A DNA stretch of 50,601 nt from Opitutus sp. GAS368 (GCA_945903465.1 CAMDOF010000038.1:1-50601), one strand, 5' to 3'; counted from the stretch's first letter, positions 39,898 through 48,904 are shown. The notes: generated by a model from the letters alone, not told the origin. Numbers and translations are program-made.

Positions 39898-42855
39898 ATG
39901 GAAACTGTAACCCTCCGCCTTCCTTCCGACCTTCAGCTCTCGCACCGCCCACGTCCTCGGTGGCTGGCACGGCTTCCCGCGTTAATCCCCCTTGCCCTTG
40001 CCCTCGAATCCGGCCCGGGGCGGGCCCAACCGCACGCCTCGCCCTCCGTGCAGAGCCAGGCTGGGGCCTCTGCCGCCGTCCAATTGCGCCCGTTTGAAGT
40101 CGTGGCGGATCCCAGTGACACCTATCAGGCGCTAAACACCTCTTCGCTCAGCGGCACCAACCGGTCGCTGGAGACGCTTCCGATCACGGCCGAGATCTTC
40201 AACGCCACGATGATGAAGGACCTCGGCACCTCCGACGTCGTCGACCTTTTGACCAACCGGATGACGGGTATCGGCGCCGGCGAAAACTCCGGCGGCTCGT
40301 CGGCGGCGAACGGCGCCCTCGCCGGCGATCGCTTCAACATGCAGACCTTCAGCGTGCGCGGCTTGGCCGCCTTTCCGCGCCGCAATGGCTTCATGTATCT
40401 CGGCAACTTGGCCGAGGGCTTCGCCTACGAGCGCCTCGAGGTCATCCGCGGCCCGCAATCGCTCCTCTACGGCAACAATCCCGCGGGCGGCGTCATCAAC
40501 GTCTCGACCAAGAAGGCCAGTTTCGGCGGGAACTTCGCCAGCGCCGAGTTTAAGACCGACACGTATGGTTCGCTCCGCTATCAACTCGACGCAAACTACT
40601 CGGGCAAAATCTTCAACCGCCGCGCCGCCCTGCGCCTCGCCGCGTTGAAGTCGGATCAGAATTTCTGGCGCGAGGTCATCGGCCGCAAGACCGACGGTAT
40701 ATTCATCGAAACGGCGGCGGAGATTTTTCCCGCCTCCGACACCGTGTTGCGTTTTGAGCTGGAGGATCGTTTCGACACCTCGATCCAGGCCACCCGTCGC
40801 GTCCTGGTTTCAGGTTTACCCGCCCTCTTCCCGAATAACTCCACGCTCGCCGTCCTCCTCGCACGGCGCGATCCGGCGCTCGCGCAAATTGCGGGTGGCC
40901 TGATCAACTGGGAGAATGTCGATGTTCTGAGTGGAAACGCCTTTGCTCGCCGCCGGTGGGAACAGTTCCAAAATCTCACGCTCTCTTCGCGGCTCACCCC
41001 GTGGCTCCAGGGGCAGCTCGTCGGCACGGCGCGCTCGGCCTTCAACGACAACACCACCGCGCAGGGCCTCGCCGCCCTGCAAGCACCGCTCGCCGGCGGC
41101 AATCCGCTCAACGCTTGGGCGGTTTCCTACCGCCCCGGCGGCTCCGAAGTGCGCGCGACCGAGTGGGGCCTGCGCGCGACGTTGAACGCCGACTTCCGTC
41201 TGACGCGCCACACGCAGAATCAACTCATTCTCGGCGCCGAGCGCGTCGACTATCCGCATTACCGGCAGAACATGAGTTACAGCTACTACGAGGTCGACGC
41301 CGGTGGCGCGTTCCTCGTCAACCGCACGCAGCTCAACACCGCCAACGGCGGACGGACCCTCATGCCCAACCAATGGGTCGACGTCTCGCGTAACCTCGGT
41401 GGCTTCGTCGATCCGCGCCGCCCGCGCAGCTATACGGTCGGCGGTCGCACCTACGTCTGGGACTATCAAAAATATTCCAACCCAGCCTTCGTAACGCCCG
41501 ATAATCCTCTGGGCTTCAACGGCGGATCCACCGGCGCCAACCAGGACTACGGCCGGAGCGCGAGCGGCTTCGCCGCGCTGTTCACGCGGTGGTTCGGCGG
41601 CAAGCTCGACACTCTTGCTGGCGTCCGCCGCGATCGCCTGAAGCAGGTGCTCTACAACACCGGCATCTCGCCCCAGGGCTCCGGAAGCACGGGCAACGTC
41701 GGCGTCGTGTGGAAGGTCACCAACCCCGTTTCCATTTATGTCGGCGCCTCGTCGAACTTCACGCCCGGCGGCATCAACGCGCAGTCGCGTTACGACGGCG
41801 GCCCGCTGCCCAACGGCCGCGGCGAGAGCCTCGAGGGCGGGCTCAAGCTCAACGCGCTCGAAGGAAAAATCTCCGGCTCAGTCACCGCCTACGAAACGAA
41901 GGGCAAAAACCAATTCGTCACCCTCGACGCCGGCACGCAGCAGATCATCGGCCCCACTGGCATCAACGGCAGCTACTGGTCCACGATTCGCAGTCCCTCC
42001 TACGAATACGATTCTCTGACCCGCGGCGTGGAAATCACGCTCTCGGCCCGGCCCACGCCCGCGTGGCGGTTGATGTTCGGCTACGCGCTAAGCCAAGGGC
42101 GTGAGGGCGGCCCGGTGTCATTGCCATTTTACTACAATGACGAATTCCGCACCAACCCCGCGGGCCAGGTCTTGCTCGGCGACAACACGCCGTTGCGCGT
42201 CCCGGTGAGCACCGCCGCGCGCGTTGCCACCGACGGCAAGACCTATCCCTCGGATGTTGCGACCCAGATCCTCACGGTGGGCATCCTCCGCAGCGGCGAC
42301 GCGGGCGGCAATTATCGGGCCCAGCTCGCCCGCGACAGCGGCGGCATCCTGAACGCTGCCGCGCTCGGGCTTTCCGTTCCCGGTGTCGGCACGGGACGAC
42401 TCGGCCTGCCGATCAGCCAGCATCAGCTGGGCTTTGTGCCCCCAACCGCGGAGTTCCTCGCCCGGCGTGGCGGCGAGCGCACCACCGGCTTCCCGCGTCA
42501 CTCGTTCAGCCTGACGAGCATGGATGATTTCAAAGAGGGCTGGCTGAAAGGCCTCAGCGCCGGCGTCAACGGACGGGCGGATTTCAACAACATCCGGTAT
42601 TACTACAACGACACCAGTGCGGGGAACATCCGGCGAACCTTGAAGGGGCAGGATGCGGCCCTGCTTAACCTGATCGCTCGTTACCAGTTCAAGTTGGGCC
42701 GGCGACTCCAACTCACGACTCAGATCAACCTCAACAACGTCTTTGACACCCAAAAACTGGAAATCTATCCGAACGCCGCGACGGGACTGCCCGACAACGC
42801 CGGGTTCAGGAACGATCCGCTCGGTTGGGTCTGGACCAACACGGTGCGGTTTTAA
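39898..42855 (+). CDS. TonB-dependent receptor
   Basis: This 985-residue outer-membrane receptor has a long basic N region and a signal segment (PALIPLALALESGPGRAQ). VQLRPFEVVADPSDTYQALN is the TonB-box region. The plug is at about 90-210 (MMKDLGTSDVVDLLTNRMTG ... FSVRGLAAFPRRNGFMYLG ... LEVIRGPQSLLYGNNPAGGV). A large barrel follows, ending GWVWTNTVRF. The plug sequence resembles the PQSLLYG type seen in both siderophore and glycan receptors. It lies downstream of no other gene on its strand and is followed by the LacI/toxin region and then by galactonate genes. It could supply substrate for those, but this is inference. Confidence 0.9.
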   Translation: METVTLRLPSDLQLSHRPRPRWLARLPALIPLALALESGPGRAQPHASPSVQSQAGASAAVQLRPFEVVADPSDTYQALNTSSLSGTNRSLETLPITAEIFNATMMKDLGTSDVVDLLTNRMTGIGAGENSGGSSAANGALAGDRFNMQTFSVRGLAAFPRRNGFMYLGNLAEGFAYERLEVIRGPQSLLYGNNPAGGVINVSTKKASFGGNFASAEFKTDTYGSLRYQLDANYSGKIFNRRAALRLAALKSDQNFWREVIGRKTDGIFIETAAEIFPASDTVLRFELEDRFDTSIQATRRVLVSGLPALFPNNSTLAVLLARRDPALAQIAGGLINWENVDVLSGNAFARRRWEQFQNLTLSSRLTPWLQGQLVGTARSAFNDNTTAQGLAALQAPLAGGNPLNAWAVSYRPGGSEVRATEWGLRATLNADFRLTRHTQNQLILGAERVDYPHYRQNMSYSYYEVDAGGAFLVNRTQLNTANGGRTLMPNQWVDVSRNLGGFVDPRRPRSYTVGGRTYVWDYQKYSNPAFVTPDNPLGFNGGSTGANQDYGRSASGFAALFTRWFGGKLDTLAGVRRDRLKQVLYNTGISPQGSGSTGNVGVVWKVTNPVSIYVGASSNFTPGGINAQSRYDGGPLPNGRGESLEGGLKLNALEGKISGSVTAYETKGKNQFVTLDAGTQQIIGPTGINGSYWSTIRSPSYEYDSLTRGVEITLSARPTPAWRLMFGYALSQGREGGPVSLPFYYNDEFRTNPAGQVLLGDNTPLRVPVSTAARVATDGKTYPSDVATQILTVGILRSGDAGGNYRAQLARDSGGILNAAALGLSVPGVGTGRLGLPISQHQLGFVPPTAEFLARRGGERTTGFPRHSFSLTSMDDFKEGWLKGLSAGVNGRADFNNIRYYYNDTSAGNIRRTLKGQDAALLNLIARYQFKLGRRLQLTTQINLNNVFDTQKLEIYPNAATGLPDNAGFRNDPLGWVWTNTVRF

Positions 42856-42876
42856 GCCGGAAGAACCCACGAATAT

Positions 42877-43043
42877 CTACCGCCGCCGCACCGAGCTGCC
42901 CGGCACCCAGTGCCCGCGCACGGCCACGATCTTCTCGTGCTTGGGAATGCCGAATTCGTTCGCCTGCAGCTGGCCGACCAACAGATCGGTCGCCGCTTCG
43001 CCGACGGTTTCCAGGTCGGAGTCGAGCCCGGCGAGTGGCGCTG
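42877..43043 (-). pseudogene. Duplicate of the LacI gene's 3' end
   Basis: Bases 42878-43041 repeat 43986-44149 with three mismatches in 164 bp, offset by exactly 1108 bp. The segment encodes the last 55 or so residues of the LacI regulator at 43985 (LAGLDSDLETVGEAATDLLV, GIPKHEKIVAVRGHWVPG). It has no start and breaks off at 43041. The two copies flank the PIN toxin-antitoxin module as direct repeats. Confidence 0.9.
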
Positions 43044-43082
43044 ATAGATTGGAAGCCCGGACAGCGTATACCCGAAAAGCGA

Positions 43083-43514
43083 CTACACCGGGGTCACTGC
43101 GGGCGGAGGAAAACGCCTCAAGAAATCTTCCGGACTGAGAGCGCTGACGCGGCTGCGGCCAAAGTCGCGCACGTTGCGGGTGACGATCCAATCCGCGGCA
43201 CAAGTCTCTGCGGCCGCGGCTTGCAAGGCGTCCTCGAAGTCGGTGAATCCGAGGTTTCTGACATGTCGAACCGCCGAATCTGATGCGTCCGCCACCCGAG
43301 CCCATGCCAAAATCTTATCCACCTCCAACAAAGCCTCCGCTTCCGTGCGGCCACGGCGCAGGAGATAATAGGCGGTCGCCAAACCATGTGCCGCGACCAG
43401 CATTTCGACGCCTAACTCTTCGCACCGTATAATTACCGATTCGCTGGCGGCGACGAACGGGGCTCGGTTCAGCAAAACGTCGAGCAAAATATTGGTGTCG
43501 AGCACGACTTTCAT
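43083..43514 (-). CDS. PIN-domain toxin (VapC-like)
   Basis: This 143-residue PIN-domain protein starts MKVVLDTNILLDVLLNRAPF, with the first catalytic Asp in VLDTN. The middle acidic residue lies in GRTEAEALLEVDKILAW, and FTDFEDALQAAAAETCAADW and IVTRNVRDFGRSRV supply the last ones. It is a predicted Mg-dependent ribonuclease toxin. The antitoxin gene lies directly upstream, with nine bases between its stop and the ATG at 43514; an in-frame GTG at 43520 is possible. The module sits between two direct copies of the lacI 3' end, which suggests it entered here by recombination. Confidence 0.9.
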   Translation of the reverse strand: MKVVLDTNILLDVLLNRAPFVAASESVIIRCEELGVEMLVAAHGLATAYYLLRRGRTEAEALLEVDKILAWARVADASDSAVRHVRNLGFTDFEDALQAAAAETCAADWIVTRNVRDFGRSRVSALSPEDFLRRFPPPAVTPV

Positions 43515-43520
43515 CTGCAC

Positions 43521-43781
43521 CTACCGGGGCAAGTCGTATTTGGATGCGTAGAAATCCATTCTGACTTCGTCCGGAGTCACGTCGGCCGTGAGTGGAACCA
43601 ATCCTCTGGCCGAACGCACCCATGCCGCCGCCGATCCCCTGTCGGGTGGTGTGGTCCGGTCGGACCGCTCGATCCGCACCACGAATTCCCGTTCTCCCGC
43701 AACTAGGATCTGAAGAATATCACCCTGTTGAACGTCGAGGCCCGCGAGTCGTTCGTTCGGAATAGTGGTGGTGGTGACCAT
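43521..43781 (-). CDS. Antitoxin partner (AbrB/MazE-like)
   Basis: This 86-residue protein starts MVTTTTIPNERLAGLDVQQG, followed by DILQILVAGEREFVVRIERS, the swapped-hairpin DNA-binding pattern of AbrB/MazE-type antitoxins, which are typically rich in D, G and V residues. The C-terminal tail (PDEVRMDFYASKYDLPR) would wrap the toxin. Its gene precedes the PIN toxin on the same strand with almost no gap, as expected. The fold assignment is by pattern only. The 200 bases between its start and the LacI stop contain nothing clear. Confidence 0.75.
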   Translation of the reverse strand: MVTTTTIPNERLAGLDVQQGDILQILVAGEREFVVRIERSDRTTPPDRGSAAAWVRSARGLVPLTADVTPDEVRMDFYASKYDLPR

Positions 43782-43984
43782 GGCTGGAGGCTGGGGCTAC
43801 GGACGATGCTGGCAATCTGATACTCAGGTTGCCACAGGAACAGTGTCACCCCGACGTCCTTGAAAATAGCCGAACTTCCCGAGCGGTTCTGCGGCGCAGC
43901 CACCATCGGGTCGCCACGGATCAGAGCGCGTGCGGCGACATTGCGGCAACCATCCGGAATATTGAGATTCCTCGGTTCAGTCGC

Positions 43985-45010
43985 CTACCGCCTCCGCACC
44001 GAGCTGCCCGGCACCCAGTGCCCGCGCACGGCCACGATCTTCTCGTGTTTGGGAATGCCGAATTCGTTCGCCTGGAGCTGGCCGACCAACAGATCGGTCG
44101 CCGCTTCGCCGACGGTTTCCAGGTCGGAGTCGAGCCCGGCGAGTGGCGCGACGTCTTGCGACCAGTCGAGGTGCACCAGACCGACATCGGCCGGCACGCG
44201 GAGTTTGCGGCGATCGATCCAGCGCGGGATCGGCTGATCGGAAAATAAAATTACTTCCGGCTGCTGTGCGGTGAGCCATTCGACGAAATGCGCCTCCTCG
44301 TCGTCGGTGCGGGTGATCAGCGCGGGCACGCGGTCGCCGGGAGCCATTTTATGTTGATACAGGAGAAACGCCGCCAGCCAGGCTTGGTCCACTCTCACCG
44401 AGAGCGCTTCGCTCAAGACGAGACCGATGCGGCGATAGCGGCGGCGCTCGAGCTCATGCAGCACGAGTTGCATGTCTTCATAGTGGGAGGAGACGACGCG
44501 GTGCACCGCCGGATGGGAGACGGTGAGCCCTTTCGTAACACAGGCGAAGTGCGCCCACGCGAGGTCGAGGCGGCCGCCGCTCGCCGGGAGCGAGTGCAAA
44601 AGCAAGCCGCGGATCCCGCGCGTCCGCAGGATTTTCGTCATCCGCGCCGAATTCATGCCGGGCTCCGTGAGCCAAAATTCGTCGAGGGCGTAGCCGAGCT
44701 GCCTGGCACGGCGCTTGGCGCCGACGTAGAAACGCTGATGGTTGGAAGTATGTCGCCAGCCATCGCGCGTCGGCCAAGCGGTGACGAATCCCAGCGTCGC
44801 CTGCACCGGCTTCTCGCGCAGGGTTCTCAGCCGCGCCATCAGCGACGAGACCACCGAGTCGGCCTGATAGCCGGCTTTACGGGCGGCCGCCTGCACGCGC
44901 TGCCGCGTGGCCGGAGGGAGACGCGGGTCGTTGCGGAGGGCGAGCGAGACCGTCATGTGCGAAACGCCCAGCAGTGCAGCGAGATCACGGAGCGAGGGAC
45001 GGGGCTTCAT
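43985..45010 (-). CDS. LacI-family regulator of the galactonate genes
   Basis: This 341-residue regulator has the LacI helix-turn-helix at residues 6-28 (LRDLAALLGVSHMTVSLALR), a hinge (KAGYQADSVVSSLMARLRTL), and a two-lobed ligand domain. It is transcribed divergently from the galactonate dehydratase gene with only 57 bases between their starts, so it almost certainly controls that operon. The frame is open further upstream to 45265, but the ATG at 45010 directly precedes the HTH. The ligand is probably galactonate or a pathway intermediate, by location only. Its 3' end is duplicated at 42877. Confidence 0.9.
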   Translation of the reverse strand: MKPRPSLRDLAALLGVSHMTVSLALRNDPRLPPATRQRVQAAARKAGYQADSVVSSLMARLRTLREKPVQATLGFVTAWPTRDGWRHTSNHQRFYVGAKRRARQLGYALDEFWLTEPGMNSARMTKILRTRGIRGLLLHSLPASGGRLDLAWAHFACVTKGLTVSHPAVHRVVSSHYEDMQLVLHELERRRYRRIGLVLSEALSVRVDQAWLAAFLLYQHKMAPGDRVPALITRTDDEEAHFVEWLTAQQPEVILFSDQPIPRWIDRRKLRVPADVGLVHLDWSQDVAPLAGLDSDLETVGEAATDLLVGQLQANEFGIPKHEKIVAVRGHWVPGSSVRRR

Positions 45011-45015
45011 TTTAC

Positions 45016-45039
45016 CGGAAACTGTTTTTCGAGTTTCCG
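45016..45039. promoter_or_regulatory. Candidate LacI operator, CGGAAACT-N8-AGTTTCCG
   Basis: A perfect 8 bp inverted repeat with an 8-base spacer (GTTTTTCG) lies in the 57-base gap between the divergent lacI and dgoD starts. Its size and symmetry fit a dimeric LacI-family protein, which could repress both genes from this single site. Confidence 0.65.
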
Positions 45040-45067
45040 CAGCGCAAGCCCCAAGCGATACTCGCCC

Positions 45068-46186
45068 ATGGTCATCACCCGGATCGAAACCCTCCACCTG
45101 AGACCCCGCTGGCTCGTTGTCCGCGTCCATACCGACACCGGCGTGGTCGGTCTCGGCGAGGCGACGCTCGAAGGCCGCTGCCTCACCGTCGAAGCGGCGC
45201 TGCTCGAAATGAGCCGTTGGCTCATCGGCCAGGACCCGCGGCGCATCGAGCACCTCTGGCAGCATTTATATCGGGGCGGCTTCTATCGCGGCGGACCGGT
45301 CCTGACGTCGGCCCTCTCCGGAATCGATCAGGCGCTGTGGGACATTCTGGGCAAACACCTTAACACGCCCGTCTACCAACTGCTCGGTGGCGCGGTGCGC
45401 GACCGCATCCGCCTCTACGGTTGGGTCAACGTAACCGCCACGGGCGATTACATCGAGACTGCCGCCAAGCTTGCGGCCGAACACAAGTTCACCGCGTTCA
45501 AATGCACGATCACCGATGCGATGCGGCCGCTCGAGTCGCGGGAAGCCATTGCGGCAGCCGTCGCGCGGTTCGCCGCCCTGCGCGAGCGCCTTGGCGACGA
45601 GACCGACATCGGCATCGATCTGCACGGGCGCTGTTCGCCGTCGGTGAGCCGGCAGCTCGCGAAAGCGCTCGAACCGTATCATCCTCTGTTCATCGAAGAG
45701 CCGATTCTAGGAGACGACTGCGGCGCGCTCCGTGATCTCGCGGCGGCGACGAGTGTGCCGCTCGCGACCGGGGAGCGGCTTTACACGCGCTGGCAGTTTC
45801 AGGACTTGATCGCGCAACGGGCCGTGGCCGTCGTGCAGCCCGACGTGGCGCACGCGGGCGGCATCTCCGAAGTGCGCCGCATCGCGGCGGCGGCCGAGGC
45901 GCGCGAGATCGCATTTGCGCCGCATTGTCCGCTCGGTCCGGTGGCGCTCGCCGCCTGCCTGCACCTCGCGGCGGCGACACCCAATTTCCTCTGCCAGGAA
46001 CATGTCACGCTGGGTGAGACGTTGCTCACGCGGCCGTTTTCGGTGCGCGACGGCCAGGCGGATCTTCCGGAGGGGCCGGGGCTCGGCATCGAATTGGACG
46101 AAGCAAAGGTTGCCGCCCAGCGCTTCGACGGCCACTGGGACAATCCGCGCTTTGCGCAAGCGGACGGGGGCTTTGCCGAATGGTAA
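45068..46186 (+). CDS. dgoD: D-galactonate dehydratase (enolase superfamily)
   Basis: This 372-residue enzyme starts MVITRIETLHLRPRWLVVRV. Enolase-superfamily metal and catalytic residues match the galactonate dehydratase pattern: Asp184 and His186 in IDLHGRCS, Glu in FIEEPI, Glu in ATGERLYTRW, and the general base His in FAPHCPLGPVALAACLHLAA. It converts D-galactonate to 2-keto-3-deoxygalactonate. The next gene overlaps its end by seven bases and encodes the kinase for that product, which strongly supports the substrate. The ATG at 45068 is fixed by the divergent regulator and the first beta strand. Related dehydratases act on other sugar acids, so substrate preference rests partly on context. 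Confidence 0.9.
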   Translation: MVITRIETLHLRPRWLVVRVHTDTGVVGLGEATLEGRCLTVEAALLEMSRWLIGQDPRRIEHLWQHLYRGGFYRGGPVLTSALSGIDQALWDILGKHLNTPVYQLLGGAVRDRIRLYGWVNVTATGDYIETAAKLAAEHKFTAFKCTITDAMRPLESREAIAAAVARFAALRERLGDETDIGIDLHGRCSPSVSRQLAKALEPYHPLFIEEPILGDDCGALRDLAAATSVPLATGERLYTRWQFQDLIAQRAVAVVQPDVAHAGGISEVRRIAAAAEAREIAFAPHCPLGPVALAACLHLAAATPNFLCQEHVTLGETLLTRPFSVRDGQADLPEGPGLGIELDEAKVAAQRFDGHWDNPRFAQADGGFAEW

Positions 46187-47145
46187 CCGCCGCCCACGGA
46201 CAGGACTTTTTCATCGGCGGCGACTGGGACTCGACCTCGTTTCGCATGCGCCTGATCGAGCGCGGCACCCACCGAGTGATCGCAGAACACGCTTCCTCCG
46301 ACGGCATCAAAGCATTCGCCGCGCTGGCGGTAGCTGCACGCGCGAGTCGCATGGGCCAGTTGCTCGCCGACCGTATCGCAGACTGGCCGGCGGCACCCAT
46401 CGTCGTCACCGGCCTGGCGAGCGCCAACGTGGGCTGGCGCGAATCGCCCTACGTTCGGGTGCCGTTTCCACTCGATGGCAGTAGCGCCGGCACCGCTCGC
46501 GTCGAATTACCCGGCAGCGAAAACGCCGGCCGGACCGTCTTGCTTGTCTCGGGCGTAAGCACCGCCGACGACGTGATGCGCGGGGAAGAGTGCGCCTTGA
46601 TCGGAGCGAGCATCGTACACCCGGTCCTCGCGGAGTCCTCGGCGTGGTGTCTGCTCGCCGGCACTCACCCGAAACACGCGCACGTGGCGGACGGACAGCT
46701 CGCTTCGTTTACGACGTTTCTCACGGGCGAACTCTTCGAAGTCGTGGCGCGGAACAGTTTGCTGGCCGGATCGGTGGTGCTCACGGCGCTGGAGGCAGAG
46801 CCGCAGTGGGAAGATTTTCGCGCCGGTGTGAGCGCGGCGCGTGAAAGCGGGCTGTCAGCGGCGCTGTTTCAGGTGCGGACCCGGCAAGTGTTGTCCGCCA
46901 TCGCCGCAGCGAGAAACGTCTGGTTTTTCAGCGGTCTGCTCATCGGCGCCGAGCTGGAGAGAATCACGCGCGGCGAGCGGCTCGTGCTGATCGGCGAGCC
47001 GGCGCGGCTGCGGCTCTATGACGTCGCGCGGCGGGAACCCGGTGGGATCGAGCCGACGGAGAAACCGACGATGCTTTCCTTGACCGATTGTGTCGTCGCC
47101 GGACAGGAACGGCTCCTGGCGCGGCACGAAGGAGTCCTCCAACGC
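46180..47145 (+). CDS. dgoK: 2-dehydro-3-deoxygalactonokinase domain, fused in frame to aldolase
   Basis: The first 322 residues are a DgoK-type kinase, which phosphorylates 2-keto-3-deoxygalactonate with ATP: FFIGGDWDSTSFRMRLIERG, GQLLADRIADWPAAPIVVTG, MRGEECALIGASIVHPVLAE, LLAGTHPKHAHVADGQLASF, and FFSGLLIGAELERI near the end. The start overlaps the dgoD stop (ATGGTAA). There is no stop codon between this domain and the aldolase that begins at codon 323, so one polypeptide with both activities is encoded, or was before the aldolase was damaged. The kinase part itself shows no lesion and should still fold. Separate translation of the aldolase from the internal ATG at 47146 is possible. Confidence 0.85.
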
Positions 47146-47872
47146 ATGAAGCCGCACTTCGATCCTGCTCGGTTTCAGTCGACGCCGTTGATCGGAATTG
47201 TGCGCCACGCGGACGCGCTGGACCATCGGGCCTTCATCGACGCCGTGCTCGCGGGAGGTCTCACAACCCTCGAGGTGAGCTTTACACACCCCGACGCAGC
47301 TGCCCACCTCGCGCAGCTGCACGCGGCCGCCGGCGGACGGTTGAATTTGGGTGCGGGCACGGTCACGACGATCCCACGCCTCGAACAAGCGTTGGCGGCC
47401 GGGGCGTCGTTCATTGTCACGCCAGTCATGGCAACGGAAGCGTTGGCCGCCTGCATCGCGGCCGGGGTGCCGATTTTCCCCGGAGCGTTTACGCCGAGCG
47501 AGATCGTGACGGCGCCGGCGCAGGCCGCGACGATGGTGAAGATTTTTCCGGCGGTCACACTCGGCCCGGCTTTTGTCGCGCAACTCAAGGCTCTGATCCG
47601 TCGCCGCCGCCTCTCGCTTGGCCGGTCACACTCGGCCCGGCTTTTGTCGCGCAAATCAAGGCCACCATGCCCGAACTTCGGCTCTTGCCGACGGGTGGAA
47701 TCGCCTTGGCGGACATCCCAAAATGGCGGCGCGCCGGTGCGATGCGCTCGGCCTCGGCGGCGGACTTTTCCCGGCCGCACTGCGGGCAGCACGAGCATGG
47801 GAGGAGCTCGCCATCCACATCCGCGCCCATGTCTCCGCGTGGCAGACCGCCGCGCCCACTTCTTCGTCATGA
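47146..47872 (+). pseudogene. dgoA: 2-dehydro-3-deoxy-6-phosphogalactonate aldolase, frameshifted
   Basis: The sequence encodes a class I KDPG/KDPGal aldolase: TPLIGIVRHADALDHRAFID, GAGTVTTIPRLEQALAAGAS, TPSEIVTAPAQAATMVKIFP (with the Schiff-base Lys in VKIFP). In the main frame it fails after AVTLGPAFVAQLKAL. The block 47552-47591 is duplicated at 47623-47662 with 31 bases of filler, a net insertion of 71 bases that shifts the frame. The correct continuation AQIKATMPELRLLPTGGIAL follows in the next frame, and a further one-base shift near 47740 leads to LGLGGGLFPAALRAARAWEE. Without both lesions the pathway would be complete. Its TGA overlaps the next ATG (ATGA at 47869-47872). Confidence 0.85.
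47552..47662 (+). repeat. 40 bp duplication around 31 bp filler (in the aldolase gene)
   Basis: Copies at 47552-47591 and 47623-47662 differ at one base (C/A in GCGCAA(C/A)TCAAGG). The left copy joins the native upstream sequence and the right copy joins the native downstream sequence. The filler is 47592-47622. Compare 49696-49802 and 50141-50251. Confidence 0.95.
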
Positions 47873-48846
47873 ACACTCGTCCCCTGGTCGTCATCACCCG
47901 CCGCTATCCGACGGATCTACTCACGCCGCTCGCGCCGTTCGCCGATGTCGTCATGCCCGAAGAGGAACGAGGCGCCATCGGGCACGACGAAGTGCTACGG
48001 CACGGCGGCCGCGTGGCGGCCATCATCAACCAAGGAGAACTGCGCATCGATGCACCGTTGCTCGCGGCGGCCCCCGCGTTGCGCATCGTAGCCAACACCG
48101 CGATCGGCGTAAACAACTTCGCCCAAGATCACATGCGCGCCCGCAGCATCTGGGGCACGAATACGCCCCAAGCGTTCGCCGAAGCCACGGCGGATTGCAC
48201 GCTCGGGTTGCTGCTGATGTTGGTGCGGCGACTCGGTGAGGGAGATCGCTTCGTCCGCGCCGGCCGGTGGAAAACGTTTACCCCTGGGCTGTGGGACGGG
48301 GTGCTGCTCCGCGGCAAAACGCTCGGCATCGTGGGCTACGGCCGGATCGGCCGCGCCGTCGAGCTTCGCGCGAAAGCATTCGGCCTGACGGTGGTGCATC
48401 ACACCCGTTCCGGCACCGATCGGCCGGGTTGGCGCTCCCTCGAAGCACTGCTGGCCGCATCCGACTTCGTCTCACTCCACGTCCCCCTCACACCGCAGAC
48501 GCGCAGCTTGATCGACCAGGTCCGCCTCGCGCAGATGAAAGACGGTGCGTGCCTCATCAACCTCGCTCGCGGGCCGGTGGTCGACGAAGCGGCCCTAATC
48601 GCCGCGTTGCGCAGCGGTCGACTGGCGGGCGCGGCACTCGACGTGTTTGCCGACGAGCCAACCGTGCCGGATGAATTGCGCGCGATGGAGAATGTCGTAC
48701 TGACGCCGCATCTCGGCGGTGGATCGCGGGAAGGACGTCGCGAAGCGCAGAAACAATGCGTCGAAAATGTGCTCCGCGTCCTGCGCGGTGAGCATCCGAT
48801 CGACGAATGCATTGTCGTAGAACCCGAGGCTCCGGCGCGAAGTTAA
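47869..48846 (+). CDS. D-2-hydroxyacid dehydrogenase
   Basis: This 325-residue NAD(P)-dependent dehydrogenase belongs to the D-isomer-specific 2-hydroxyacid family (glyoxylate, hydroxypyruvate or 2-ketogluconate reductase type). It has the nucleotide-binding motif GKTLGIVGYGRIGRAVELRA, the substrate loop VANTAIGVNNF, the catalytic Arg in INLARGPVVDEAALIAALRS, Glu in DVFADEPTVP, and the catalytic His in LTPHLGGGSREGR. Its start overlaps the aldolase stop (ATGA), so it is the last gene of the galactonate operon. It may reduce a 2-keto acid from a side branch, or supply glycerate after aldol cleavage; the substrate is not clear. Confidence 0.88.
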   Translation: MNTRPLVVITRRYPTDLLTPLAPFADVVMPEEERGAIGHDEVLRHGGRVAAIINQGELRIDAPLLAAAPALRIVANTAIGVNNFAQDHMRARSIWGTNTPQAFAEATADCTLGLLLMLVRRLGEGDRFVRAGRWKTFTPGLWDGVLLRGKTLGIVGYGRIGRAVELRAKAFGLTVVHHTRSGTDRPGWRSLEALLAASDFVSLHVPLTPQTRSLIDQVRLAQMKDGACLINLARGPVVDEAALIAALRSGRLAGAALDVFADEPTVPDELRAMENVVLTPHLGGGSREGRREAQKQCVENVLRVLRGEHPIDECIVVEPEAPARS

Positions 48847-48904
48847 CTCTGACCGACGCATACCCATTTCCCCAAGCAACTCCATGAAACGATTCCTAAC
48901 CCGC

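Noticed and set aside
46180..48846. A single 888-residue kinase-aldolase-dehydrogenase protein
   Set aside because: The last join exists only because the frameshifted aldolase region happens to stay open. The dehydrogenase has its own ATG overlapping the true aldolase stop.
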